This document shows, one piece after another, positions 16,338-25,305 of a stretch of DNA of 64,000 bases (its first letter is position 1; each line of letters starts with the position of its first letter). Origin of the DNA: a bacterium 210917-DFI.7.65 (lineage in GTDB: Bacteria; Bacillota; Clostridia; Oscillospirales; Oscillospiraceae). The position numbers were made by a program, and so were the translations under genes. Below the pieces are notes generated by a model. The model was given only the letters and a program-made list of their open reading frames with translations, made no database searches and was not told where the DNA came from. Location: assembly GCA_020555865.1 (NCBI GenBank), contig JAJCJJ010000006.1, forward strand, positions 62,001 through 126,000. Reading direction: 5' to 3'.

Positions 16338-16676
16338 TTAAAGCTTGATCACACAGCGCCCGGCGCTTTCATCCACCGCCAACACCCAGTACTCCGCTCC
16401 GCTTTCCGCCGCACACACGCCGCCGCTGCCGTCGGCGGTCAAACCAATGTTGCCCACACCGGGCACCGTCCCGGTATAGCTGACCTCTGCCAAACCGCCC
16501 AGCTGTACGCCGCACACGCCGCCACGCACAGGCCCCGCTACGCCGCAAAAAGCATCTCCCGCCGCGCACGGGCTTACTGTGCGCGGTGCGCTCAGCTTCA
16601 CTACCTGGCCCTCTCTGGCATCCGCCGTTTCAAATGTGGCGCTCCATGCGCCGATTCCCTCGTATGAAACTTTCAT
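16338..16676 (-). CDS. Capsid decoration-type protein
   Basis: This 112-residue beta-rich, Gly/Ala/Val-rich protein sits between the protease and major capsid genes. GQVVKLSAPRTVSPCAAGD and GGLAEVSYTGTVPGVGN resemble small head-decoration or DUF2190-like proteins that stabilise capsids. Function is inferred from position. Confidence 0.6.
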   Translation of the reverse strand: MKVSYEGIGAWSATFETADAREGQVVKLSAPRTVSPCAAGDAFCGVAGPVRGGVCGVQLGGLAEVSYTGTVPGVGNIGLTADGSGGVCAAESGAEYWVLAVDESAGRCVIKL

Positions 16677-16688
16677 TTATCTTCCTCC

Positions 16689-17624
16689 TCAAATCAAAAA
16701 TGCACTGCCGTCCGCCATGCTTTGCTCCCGCGCCCCATAGGACAGCTGCGGCTGCTCCGCCGCGTGTTCTTCTCTTGCCTGATACACCCGTTTCAGCTCC
16801 AAAAGCTCTCCTTCGTTGAGTTTTTGCAGGGCCGATGCAAAAATTTTTTCGTTCAGTTCCGGCTCAGCCAGGCAGGCATAGCGCAGCGTCTCCCTGCGCA
16901 AATGATCTAAATAGCGTTTGCCCAGCGCCGCTTCCCACTCCAGCTGTTCCAGTTCCGTCAGAGCTTCCTTATGGCCTTCTGTGCGCAGGAACGCTTTCAG
17001 CGTCCGGCGTGTCTGGGGCGAAAATCGTTTCATCACGCCGGCTTCCCGCTGGGCCGGCACCGCCACGAACGACCATTCGTAAGCATCCTCCGCTCCCCGC
17101 AGCTCCGTATAGCACAGCCTGCCGTCATATCGTTTTCCGTGCACATGCTCGCATTCGCCCCGCGCCGCGCCGCACACCGAGCATACCGCCTCGCGCACAC
17201 TGCACCCCACGGATACCTCTTTTTTGATACCCGCCTCGATCTCTTCAATCAGTTCCTGGTTTCCCTCAGTGCGCGGCATATAGGCCATGGCTTTCACATA
17301 GCAGTATCCATCCCCTGCCGCCGTGGTGCGCCCTTCCTCGCGGCATACCTCCGCGCGGTAAATGCGCGCCGTCTGCCCCCGGGCCGACCAGCAGTGGTCA
17401 AAGATGCCGCTTTTCCCTATAAACAGCGCCGCCAGCTCCCGCAGCGTCTGTTCATCAAAGCGCTCTCCGTCCCGGTCGATTTCGTTGTCGCACAGCCGCA
17501 CGGAAAAGGTATACACCTCTTCGGGTGTCATTTCCCTTTTGGCCAGCGCGTTGATCTGTGCCATATCTGCCGCCTGCTGCGCACACAGTGTCTCCGGTGG
17601 CAGGCTTTTCTGAACCTCTCTCAT
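16689..17624 (-). CDS. Prohead protease-like protein with Cys/His insertion
   Basis: This 311-residue protein between portal and capsid is the head maturation protease slot. Residues about 38-80 carry FSVRLCDNEIDRDGERFDE and GIFDHCWSARGQTARI, with a candidate catalytic His. Residues about 137-144 carry KKEVSVGCS with a candidate catalytic Ser, and YEWSFVAVPAQREAGV near 182-197 is the family's closing motif. Between them a CSVCG...CEHVHGK...C insertion (about 148-171) looks zinc-binding. The C-terminal third is a charged helical region that could act as the internal scaffold. ATGA overlap with portal. Confidence 0.72.
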   Translation of the reverse strand: MREVQKSLPPETLCAQQAADMAQINALAKREMTPEEVYTFSVRLCDNEIDRDGERFDEQTLRELAALFIGKSGIFDHCWSARGQTARIYRAEVCREEGRTTAAGDGYCYVKAMAYMPRTEGNQELIEEIEAGIKKEVSVGCSVREAVCSVCGAARGECEHVHGKRYDGRLCYTELRGAEDAYEWSFVAVPAQREAGVMKRFSPQTRRTLKAFLRTEGHKEALTELEQLEWEAALGKRYLDHLRRETLRYACLAEPELNEKIFASALQKLNEGELLELKRVYQAREEHAAEQPQLSYGAREQSMADGSAFLI

Positions 17625-18778
17625 CCGAACTCCTCCTTGTCATTGGCAAGCCGCAGTTGGCGCGCCTGCTCCAGATAGAGCTGGGCTTTGGCGTCTTCCA
17701 CCTCGTCCTGCAAATTGATGGTGTCCCACACCACTTCGAAATCACACGCATAGCCCTGCGTGCGCAGCCACATCCGGCACACCTTTTCCACCACCGGCGT
17801 CAGCGTGCGCCGGATGGCGTCCATCTCCGTGGTCAGCATATCCGCCTGCTGAGAACTCATCCGCTCCGTGCTCGACCAGTTCAGCCCCAGCATAAACGGC
17901 GGAATGCCCGTCCGCGCGATCAGCTGCTCCAGGATCTGCCGCACCGGCACTTCGCTGTCCAGCACCTGATTGTCCGCGCCAATTACTTTGATATCCACAT
18001 TGCCTGCCGCCACAAAGTCACGCACATAGCTGCCTTTGGCGCTTTCCATAGCGCTGGCCCACTCCCGGGCAATCTGTTCACTGCGCTCCCTGGCCAGCGC
18101 CCGGTCCGTGTCCCCTTCCGGCTTATAAATTACGGCAAAGTGAACGTTGCCCACACGCTCCCAGTTCTGACCGATCGCATGATAAATCTTAAGCAAAATC
18201 TCCGTCAAAAACGGCATAGAGCGCAGCAGCGACACACCGTAGGGGCTGCCGTTTTCCGGATTAAATGGCGTAAACAGCAATAGATCCTGCCGCGGCGCAG
18301 GCTGAAGCGCACCGGTTTCATCGCGCACACACAGCATAAAGTCCAGCGGCGAGACGCCCTCGCGCACCTCTACTGACGCGGCCTCAGCACACAGCACCGC
18401 CGCGATGCCGCCGCCCCTTTTGCAGGGCACGATCTCTCCCACAGCCCGCCCGCAGGTCAGCATGGAATCCAAATACTGCTCCAGAAAATGATCCAGCCCC
18501 CGCTGCGCGCGGCCCACCGGCACCGTCCGCAGAAAATGTGCCAGCTCTTCCTGCACGGTCCGTTCCGGACACCGCACCACAAAGCCGCCCACCAAACGAA
18601 TGATTTTCATCAGCGCCGCATCCACAATCGGCACCGCTTCCCGCACCGCCCGATACAGAGCAATTTCCCCATTGTGCAGCGGCACATAGGATTCCAGCGC
18701 GCCGAAGGGCTGTCGGGATACCGCGCGCAGCTGTACTGTCGCCGGCACACCGGGCTCCCGTTTTTTTCTCCATTTCAT
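17621..18778 (-). CDS. Phage portal protein
   Basis: This 385-residue protein forms the dodecameric DNA gate of the capsid. I chose ATG 18778, preceded by AAAAGGAGGGG; the frame is open further upstream but without a ribosome binding site. Core features: FGALESYVPLHNGEIALYRA at the start, ending QADMLTTEMDAIRRTLTPVV with the clip and barrel helices, and IARTGIPPFMLGLNWSSTER near 290-310, the conserved portal segment. It is small for a portal (usual 420-500). Confidence 0.88.
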   Translation of the reverse strand: MKWRKKREPGVPATVQLRAVSRQPFGALESYVPLHNGEIALYRAVREAVPIVDAALMKIIRLVGGFVVRCPERTVQEELAHFLRTVPVGRAQRGLDHFLEQYLDSMLTCGRAVGEIVPCKRGGGIAAVLCAEAASVEVREGVSPLDFMLCVRDETGALQPAPRQDLLLFTPFNPENGSPYGVSLLRSMPFLTEILLKIYHAIGQNWERVGNVHFAVIYKPEGDTDRALARERSEQIAREWASAMESAKGSYVRDFVAAGNVDIKVIGADNQVLDSEVPVRQILEQLIARTGIPPFMLGLNWSSTERMSSQQADMLTTEMDAIRRTLTPVVEKVCRMWLRTQGYACDFEVVWDTINLQDEVEDAKAQLYLEQARQLRLANDKEEFG

Positions 18779-18794
18779 GCTTGTCCCCTCCTTT

Positions 18795-20045
18795 TCATCC
18801 GGCCCGGCGAACCACAGCAGCAGCATAAAATCCATCTCCTCGCTCCTGCTGTGCAAGATAGGCCGCAAAATACCGCATTTCATCCATGGCGTGGTCATGC
18901 TCCTTGCGGGGAACGTCCCGCACTGCCCCCTCCTCCCAGCAATACAGTTCCATCTCCCGCAAACAATCGGCGCAGTTACTGCAAAGAATGAGTTTTTTCT
19001 CTTTGAGCATCCCCGCTGTCACACGGATGCCCCACAGCACATCGTTGTCCGCTTTCTGCACCCGCAAACCCGTGCGCCGCAAAGCTTCGATAAAGCTGGC
19101 CGCCGACGGATCCACAACCACTACGTCCGGCCTGCGCCCATCCAGCAGGCGCCATAATTCTTCCACATATTCCGCATCGGTTTTTTGTTTCCCTTCCCGG
19201 CGGGAAGCGTAGTAGTATTCGTCGATGCGGTACCATACTGTCCCCCGTCTGCCCCACAGCCCGAAAGAAGCCGGATTTGCTGTCCCGTAATCCACCGATA
19301 CCGCATATGCTTCGCACGGCTCGTCCACAGGTGCCGCACAGTCCCTCTCCCGATCAAAAAAGTCGTACACCAGCCCTTGAGCCCGGGTCCACTCGCCCAA
19401 AACGAACCGCCGGTAAAAAGCTCCTGAGTACGTCGTGCGGTAACGCCGCTTTACCGCTTCGCTCAGCGCCGGGTTATCCTCCATAGTGAAGTGCAGATGC
19501 AGTGCGTTTTTCTCCCGCGCTTTTAAGATCCACTCCCGGTAAAACCAATGCTGCGGGCTCTCCGGGTTGCAATTAAACCATAACCGCGCCCCCTCCACGG
19601 AGCAGCGGGCGCAGGCCTGTTCCACAAAAGAGCGCGGCATCAGCGCCGCCTCGTCCAGCAGCACGCCGGCAAAAGTGATGCCCTGAATCAGCGCCGCACT
19701 TTTTTCGTCGTATCCGCCGAACAGATAGAAGCGGTTGCTCCTTCCGCGGCAGCCCAGTTCCAGATAATGCTCTGTGCGGTTTTCGGTCCACCGCAACCCC
19801 AGCCGCCGCAGCCACGGTTCCACCGCCGCCACCACATTGCGCCGCACGCCGCTCACACTTTTGCCGCAGATGCCGAACTGCGCCCCGTCAAAGCACGCTG
19901 TCGCCCAGCACAAAAAGCTCAGTGCCATGCACACGGTCTTGCCGCTGCGCACCGCCCCGTCGCAAATCAGCGCATCGCAGGTATGTGCCGGCGACGCAGC
20001 GCACCACCAGGTCAACACTTGTTTTTGTTTTCTCGAAAAGTTCAA
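18795..20045 (-). CDS. Terminase large subunit (PBSX/Terminase_3 type)
   Basis: This 416-residue DNA-packaging motor has an ATPase domain with Walker A GAVRSGKT (about residues 30-37), an adenine/coupling region, and Walker B GVLLDEAA (about 129-136). The C-terminal nuclease domain has acidic residues in VSVDYGTANPASFGLW (about 248-263) and VVVVDPSAASF (about 310-320). All catalytic elements look intact. It overlaps the small subunit by four bases. PBSX-type large terminases package headfuls without a unique site in some elements, which is relevant for a transfer-agent reading. Confidence 0.93.
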   Translation of the reverse strand: MNFSRKQKQVLTWWCAASPAHTCDALICDGAVRSGKTVCMALSFLCWATACFDGAQFGICGKSVSGVRRNVVAAVEPWLRRLGLRWTENRTEHYLELGCRGRSNRFYLFGGYDEKSAALIQGITFAGVLLDEAALMPRSFVEQACARCSVEGARLWFNCNPESPQHWFYREWILKAREKNALHLHFTMEDNPALSEAVKRRYRTTYSGAFYRRFVLGEWTRAQGLVYDFFDRERDCAAPVDEPCEAYAVSVDYGTANPASFGLWGRRGTVWYRIDEYYYASRREGKQKTDAEYVEELWRLLDGRRPDVVVVDPSAASFIEALRRTGLRVQKADNDVLWGIRVTAGMLKEKKLILCSNCADCLREMELYCWEEGAVRDVPRKEHDHAMDEMRYFAAYLAQQERGDGFYAAAVVRRAG

Positions 20046-20524
20046 TCCACTGTTTCGCTCCCCCGCTTTTCCGCCACACTCGCTGCATCTTCCAGTGCCT
20101 GGAAAAAGGCCTGGGCCGTGTCATCCCCGCCTTCGCCGCCCAACAGCTCGCCCAGCGCCTGCAGCGCCCGCACACGGTCCAGGAACTTGACCTCCGTCTG
20201 TCCCTCCCGGTGTTTGAATTCTGCCACCGCCGCCAGATCCATTGCCTCGATGCCGCCGTGAATCTGCCCGCAGGCTAATGCGATCGCATCGTTTGGCCTT
20301 GAAAAAGCCAGACGGCAAAGGCAGCGCACCACATCCTCTTTTTGAATCGCATCCTGCACTCCCTGGCGTGCCTTCGTCAAATAGCGCCGCACATCTTTCT
20401 GCCGCAGCAAAACATACCCGTCTTCCACTCCAGACGCCTGTTCCGCCCGCTCCACATCCGGCGTCTGCAGATAGGTTCGGCAGAAAATCTGTTTTTCCCG
20501 TGTCCATGCTGTTCCTTTCATCAT
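20042..20524 (-). CDS. Terminase small subunit
   Basis: This 160-residue protein recognises DNA for packaging. The N-terminal helix-turn-helix-like part (TREKQIFCRTYLQTPDVERAEQ, then VEDGYVLLRQKDVRRYL) matches the small terminase family. The C-terminal helices would oligomerise. Two adjacent ATGs (20524, 20521) follow AAGGAGGGG; either could serve. First gene of the phage operon, 31 bases downstream of a hairpin terminator. Confidence 0.82.
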   Translation of the reverse strand: MMKGTAWTREKQIFCRTYLQTPDVERAEQASGVEDGYVLLRQKDVRRYLTKARQGVQDAIQKEDVVRCLCRLAFSRPNDAIALACGQIHGGIEAMDLAAVAEFKHREGQTEVKFLDRVRALQALGELLGGEGGDDTAQAFFQALEDAASVAEKRGSETVD

Positions 20525-20554
20525 TCCCCTCCTTCTATCCCATCCCCCAAAACG

Positions 20555-20583
20555 CAAAAAAGTCGCACGCGAACGTGCAACTT
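20555..20583 (-). terminator. Leader terminator in front of the phage operon
   Basis: The minus strand reads AAGTTGCACG-TTCG-CGTGCGACTT followed by a T-run: a 10-bp stem with one mismatch and a UUCG loop. It faces the same way as the terminase operon and lies only 31 bases upstream of its start codon, so it is either the end of an upstream transcript or an attenuator. Confidence 0.75.
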
Positions 20584-20590
20584 TCTGAAA

Positions 20591-20619
20591 AATCTATAAA
20601 ATTTCTTTGCGTTGACCAA
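20591..20619 (-). promoter_or_regulatory. Possible phage-operon promoter
   Basis: TTGGTC and TAGATT with a 17-base spacer would start transcription right at the base of the terminator hairpin. The hexamers are weak and the call is tentative. An 8-bp inverted repeat GTGCAATT/AATTGCAC at 20743-20750 and 20784-20791 lies further upstream and could be regulatory. Confidence 0.3.
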
Positions 20620-20842
20620 TCTGCACTGCGCCGCCGAGCGGGCGGTCACATCCCGGTGACGCATACTTTTCCGTTCCCATCTTCAAACACGACGGCAGCT
20701 GCACCCGCAAAACTCGATGCTGCAAACAAGCCCGAAGAAATAGTGCAATTGCGCAAATAATATTTCTCGCATTATGAATATATAATTGCACCACCAGGGG
20801 CATTGATTCTTTGCACCCCGGCTTGTTGTCTTTTCGGACAGC
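20620..20842. other. Intergenic stretch upstream of the phage block
   Basis: No open frame with a ribosome binding site. It is AT-richer than its neighbours around 20740-20800 and contains the GTGCAATT/AATTGCAC inverted repeat. Nothing else recognised. Confidence 0.5.
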
Positions 20843-21073
20843 CTATACTTCCAATCCCAGAAATTCCGAGTAATCTGTGCGTGGGTTTATCATTCTCACT
20901 TTATCTGGACTTATATCCCATTCAAGCTGTTCTTTTAGCCATTGTCTCACCGCATGGAATATTGCTCCTGATAAGCTTGACCCCATGGCCCCAGTCATGA
21001 AACTTTGCTTCACAGATGAACCCCACTGCCTGCCAGAAGCATTAGATACCGCAAGCCCCTCTGAAATGCACCG
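20843..21073 (-). pseudogene. Decayed group II intron reverse transcriptase fragment
   Basis: A minus-strand frame open from 21073 to a TAG at 20843 ends with AVRQWLKEQLEWDISPDKVR followed by MINPRTDYSEFLGLEV. This resembles the segment after the catalytic core of group II intron maturase/reverse transcriptases (WLKERL-ISPEKSK-N-YSEFLGF pattern). No YADD motif, no complete protein and no clear intron domains remain. The upstream part of the frame does not look like the family, so the relic is about 40 codons. No start with a ribosome binding site. Confidence 0.45.
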
Positions 21074-21152
21074 TCATAGCCGAATAAGGTGCGGTTACTT
21101 TTCATTCCCATTACACTGTTTTTTCTATTTTCATTTTTGATTCTTCTCTTCC

Positions 21153-21584
21153 TCACAAAAAAGCCTTCATCCGCTCAACGGTCTCCTCCTCCACCTTCAG
21201 CAGCCTTTCTGCCAGCATCAACGCTTCCTCCCCAGCCGTGTAACGATATGCATTGATGCGCTTGCTCATCTGGATAGCACCCATGGTGCTGCCGCGGATC
21301 ATCATTTCGGCAATGTGCCGCGGCGGCGGAGAAAGCAGCGCGTTCCAGTGCAAAACCGTTTTCATCATGGCTTTTTTCATTGCTCCAGGATCCTCTCCGC
21401 GGTGCCCACAACGCCGCATCGTCTCTTTAGCCGCCCCGCCCACGGCGCGATAATCCATCAGACAGCTGCTCAATACCGCCCGCAGATCCGGCCGGGTTAC
21501 CATTCCGATCACCATTGGCATTGCCGTCTCTCCCATGTTGGCATTTTTGTAAATAAAGTTCAGCAATTCGGTCTTTTCACTCAT
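21153..21584 (-). CDS. Small helical protein of unknown function
   Basis: This 143-residue all-helical protein with several Met-rich stretches (AMPMVIGMVTRP, AMKKAMMKTVLHW, RHIAEMMIRGSTMGAIQMSK) has the look of a four-helix bundle. I do not recognise the family. A ferritin-like or DUF2383-like fold is possible but metal ligands are not evident. A good AGAGGTG precedes the ATG. Codon use is like the neighbours. It stands alone next to the group II intron relic. Confidence 0.65.
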   Translation of the reverse strand: MSEKTELLNFIYKNANMGETAMPMVIGMVTRPDLRAVLSSCLMDYRAVGGAAKETMRRCGHRGEDPGAMKKAMMKTVLHWNALLSPPPRHIAEMMIRGSTMGAIQMSKRINAYRYTAGEEALMLAERLLKVEEETVERMKAFL

Positions 21585-21682
21585 ATTTCGTCACCTCTTT
21601 CTTTAGTGTTTCCTTGCGGACAGATGCAAACCGCTCCAATTTTTGTAATGAAGATGTAACATAAAAACTATATTCCCCATGC

Positions 21683-21688
21683 TATAAT
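21683..21688 (+). promoter_or_regulatory. -10 box of the SLH gene promoter
   Basis: A consensus TATAAT lies about 130 bases before the start. No convincing -35 hexamer is seen at the right distance. Confidence 0.35.
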
Positions 21689-21815
21689 GAAACCAATCCA
21701 TTGCAAAAATGAACAGCTCTGCCATACAATGGCACGCCCTGCATGCCATTGCTTACAGGTATTTTCTCCGCCCAAAATCTCCCGGCTTTTTTGAACTGTG
21801 AAAGAGGTGAACCCG

Positions 21816-22877
21816 TTGAAACGCATCTTGACCGCGTTTGTTTCCCTATGCCTGGCAGCATCGCTCTGCCTCAGCGCGTTTGCGGCGAGTAAAGGCAGCT
21901 TTGATCACTTCCAACCCGTCAATACCTTTTCTGAAGAATCCTTCGCCGACGTTTCCGGCTGGTTTGCTCCCTATGTATCCACGGTCTATTCCATGGGCCT
22001 GATGCAGGGTTCCATCAACACTTATGGTGAACGCGCTTTCCACCCTGACGGCGCGATCACACTGGCCGAAATCATTACGCTGGCCGACCGTATCCACAGC
22101 ACCTATTATAATGATGGAGAACCTTTTCTGCAGGGCAGCCCTTGGTATCAGACCTATGTAGATTATGCTGTCGAAAAAGGCATTCTTGCCTCCGCAGACG
22201 AATACGAAAATTATTCTGTTCCCGCCACACGGGCGCAATGTGCCGGCATTTTGGCCCGCGCCTTACCGGAAGCAGCATATACACAGATTAACACGGTGGA
22301 ATTAGGCGCTATTCCAGACTTGGACATGGAGCAGAAAGATTCCTTAAGCGTCTACACGCTCTACCGCGCCGGCATTTTTACCGGCAGCGCTATGGGCGCT
22401 TTTCGCCCGGATGACGAAATTACCCGCAGCGAGGTCGCTGCTGTAGCCGCCCGTATTGTGGATCCGTCCCTGCGGGTATCTTTCTCTCTGTACGCTCCGC
22501 TGTACGTCGGCTTTACAATCCCCGCCGATAATGCCGGCAAAGTCGGCATCACTGGTCTGACCATGACGACAGACGGTGCTTCCTGCTATCTGACCATGGA
22601 CTTCAAAAGCCAGGAAAGCCGTTTTCTCTCTATCATGAATGCTTCGGAAAGTCTGTATATCCTTAAAGTCGTTGCCATCGAACAGGATGTGGAGCATTTC
22701 ACGTTCGCTTTCCCCATGGAAACTCTGCAAACGATTTACGAGGCCTCCAAAAATCCGCACAGCGAAAAGCTGACCATGGAATTTTATGCCAGCGGTGATC
22801 CCACCTCGGTTACGGATCGCTTTTATATCGCCATTGATCAATTCGCCAAATACTTTGAGGATACCAACTTCTCCTGA
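21816..22877 (+). CDS. Secreted S-layer-homology (SLH) domain protein
   Basis: This 353-residue protein has an N-terminal signal peptide (KRILTAFVSLCLAASLCLSA, cleavage near AFA-AS). Three SLH-type repeats follow: about 35-100 (FADVSGWFAPYVSTVYSMGL...FHPDGAITLAEI), 110-150 (SPWYQTYVDYAVEKGIL) and 165-215 (LYRAGIFTGS...FRPDDEITRSEVAAVAARI). SLH domains bind pyruvylated wall polymers. The C-terminal domain (about 225-353) is beta-rich and unrecognised. The TTG at 21816 follows AAAGAGGTGA at proper spacing; the GTG at 21798 overlaps this site and is less likely. Confidence 0.85.
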   Translation: MKRILTAFVSLCLAASLCLSAFAASKGSFDHFQPVNTFSEESFADVSGWFAPYVSTVYSMGLMQGSINTYGERAFHPDGAITLAEIITLADRIHSTYYNDGEPFLQGSPWYQTYVDYAVEKGILASADEYENYSVPATRAQCAGILARALPEAAYTQINTVELGAIPDLDMEQKDSLSVYTLYRAGIFTGSAMGAFRPDDEITRSEVAAVAARIVDPSLRVSFSLYAPLYVGFTIPADNAGKVGITGLTMTTDGASCYLTMDFKSQESRFLSIMNASESLYILKVVAIEQDVEHFTFAFPMETLQTIYEASKNPHSEKLTMEFYASGDPTSVTDRFYIAIDQFAKYFEDTNFS

Positions 22878-22902
22878 CCGTTTCCCCGCCCTTTCAGCGA
22901 AT

Positions 22903-22941
22903 AAAAAGAGCCACCGGAGCATATGCTCCGGTGGCTCTTTC
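22903..22941. terminator. Bidirectional terminator
   Basis: The stem AAAGAGCCACCGGAGC/GCTCCGGTGGCTCTTT is flanked by A and T runs between the convergent SLH and kinase-like genes. Confidence 0.92.
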
Positions 22942-22963
22942 TACTTTATACCGCATGACGGGG

Positions 22964-23758
22964 TTACGAATGCCTCTCATAAGCCCTGGTATTGAGAGCG
23001 TCCGACAGCTCCAACAGTACGTGGTCAAACCCTCCCGCGTAGTCAAACGATTCCCTCACATGCTGTACCAAACCGCGTTCATTCGGCAAAGACACCGTGA
23101 TCTTCGTGCCTTTGCCCAATTTGGATTCCCCAAAAATACGCCCACCATGGGCTTCAGCGATCGCCCGGCAAAGCGGAAGGCCAAGTCCAAGCCCATGGGG
23201 CCGTGGGTCCATGCGCTCGCTGTGAAGATACCGGTCAAACAGCACACTCATCATTTCTGGTGCCATGCCGCAGCCCGTATCCTCCACGCTCAGCAGCACA
23301 TCGCTCTTGTGCACCTGCACCGTCAGCGTCACTTTCCCGCCCGGGCCTGTAAACTTCAACGCATTGGAAAACAAGTTCAGCAACAGCCGTTCCATCAGGC
23401 GCGCATCATAAGCAATCACACAGGACTGCGCCGCACAGGAAAATTGCACCGTCACATCCTGCTCCTCGGCCAGAAGCCCCACCTGCTCGGCCAGCTCCCG
23501 GCAGAATACCACAATATCTCCATTTTCCCGCTTACGCAAATAGTGCTCTCCGTCCAGCAATTCCGCCATAGACAGATTTCCTGCCAGGCGCAGCAACTGA
23601 TAGTAACTTTGGTTAAGCAGCGCAGTGCCTGGCATATCTGTCTGGATCATCTTCTGGAGACTGGCGTGGAGCACGCTGAGAGGTCCGCGCATCTGTGCCG
23701 CCACATTGGGCAGAACCTCGTTTAATAGTTTCTGTTCTTCATCACTCCGTTGTGTCAC
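22964..23758 (-). CDS. Orphan histidine-kinase-like protein lacking the H-box histidine
   Basis: This 264-residue soluble protein has a short dimerisation-like helix pair (residues 8-85) and an intact HATPase domain (about 95-225). N-box: RLLLNLFSNALKFT. G1: VEDTGCGM. G2: HGLGLGLPLCRAIAEAHGG. At the H-box, where SHELRTPL is normal, it has AAQMRGPL (residues 20-27), so the phospho-acceptor His is Ala. There is no membrane segment and no response regulator nearby. It may be a phosphatase-type or allosteric partner, or an ATP-binding regulator. Start is GTG 23758 behind GAGAGGGA. Confidence 0.82.
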   Translation of the reverse strand: MTQRSDEEQKLLNEVLPNVAAQMRGPLSVLHASLQKMIQTDMPGTALLNQSYYQLLRLAGNLSMAELLDGEHYLRKRENGDIVVFCRELAEQVGLLAEEQDVTVQFSCAAQSCVIAYDARLMERLLLNLFSNALKFTGPGGKVTLTVQVHKSDVLLSVEDTGCGMAPEMMSVLFDRYLHSERMDPRPHGLGLGLPLCRAIAEAHGGRIFGESKLGKGTKITVSLPNERGLVQHVRESFDYAGGFDHVLLELSDALNTRAYERHS

Positions 23759-25123
<1,365 letters not shown>

Positions 25124-25146
25124 GAGATTTCATCGAAACCGCACAG

Positions 25147-25180
25147 GAAAAGCGCTCTGCCATAGGCGGAGCGCTTTTTT
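25147..25180 (+). terminator. gap terminator
   Basis: The stem AAAAGCGCTCTGCC/GGCGGAGCGCTTTTTT (one G-U pair) is followed by a T-run. Confidence 0.9.
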
Positions 25181-25242
25181 GCCATTGTAAACACGCCTCT
25201 GCCTGCTGCGCGCCTGTGTCCGCGTACATTCCCCGGATATGC

Positions 25243-25277
25243 AAAAAGCGTTCCGCTTTCAAGGCGAAACGCTTTTT
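25243..25277 (-). terminator. Terminator of the antiporter gene
   Basis: An imperfect AAAAAGCGTTCCGC/GGCGAAACGCTTTTT hairpin has a T-run on the minus strand, 28 bases after the antiporter stop. Confidence 0.85.
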
Positions 25278-25305
25278 GCTTACTATACAATTCACCGCAT
25301 TTCCA

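Larger units (their letters stand above)
7386..20524 (-). mobile_element. Compact contractile-tail phage structural block (prophage remnant or GTA-like)
   Basis: Twenty leftward genes, mostly joined by ATGA or TAATG overlaps, follow textbook myovirus order. It runs terminase small/large, portal, protease, decoration, major capsid, three connector genes, sheath, tube, chaperone, short tape-measure-position protein, LysM tail protein, hub, spike, gp25-like, baseplate J and DUF2313. Several match the xkd genes of Bacillus PBSX in order. No integrase, repressor, replication, holin, endolysin or fibre gene is inside, no attachment repeats were seen, and GC resembles the flanks. The block is bounded by hairpin terminators at 7339-7378 and 20555-20583. 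Confidence 0.9.
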
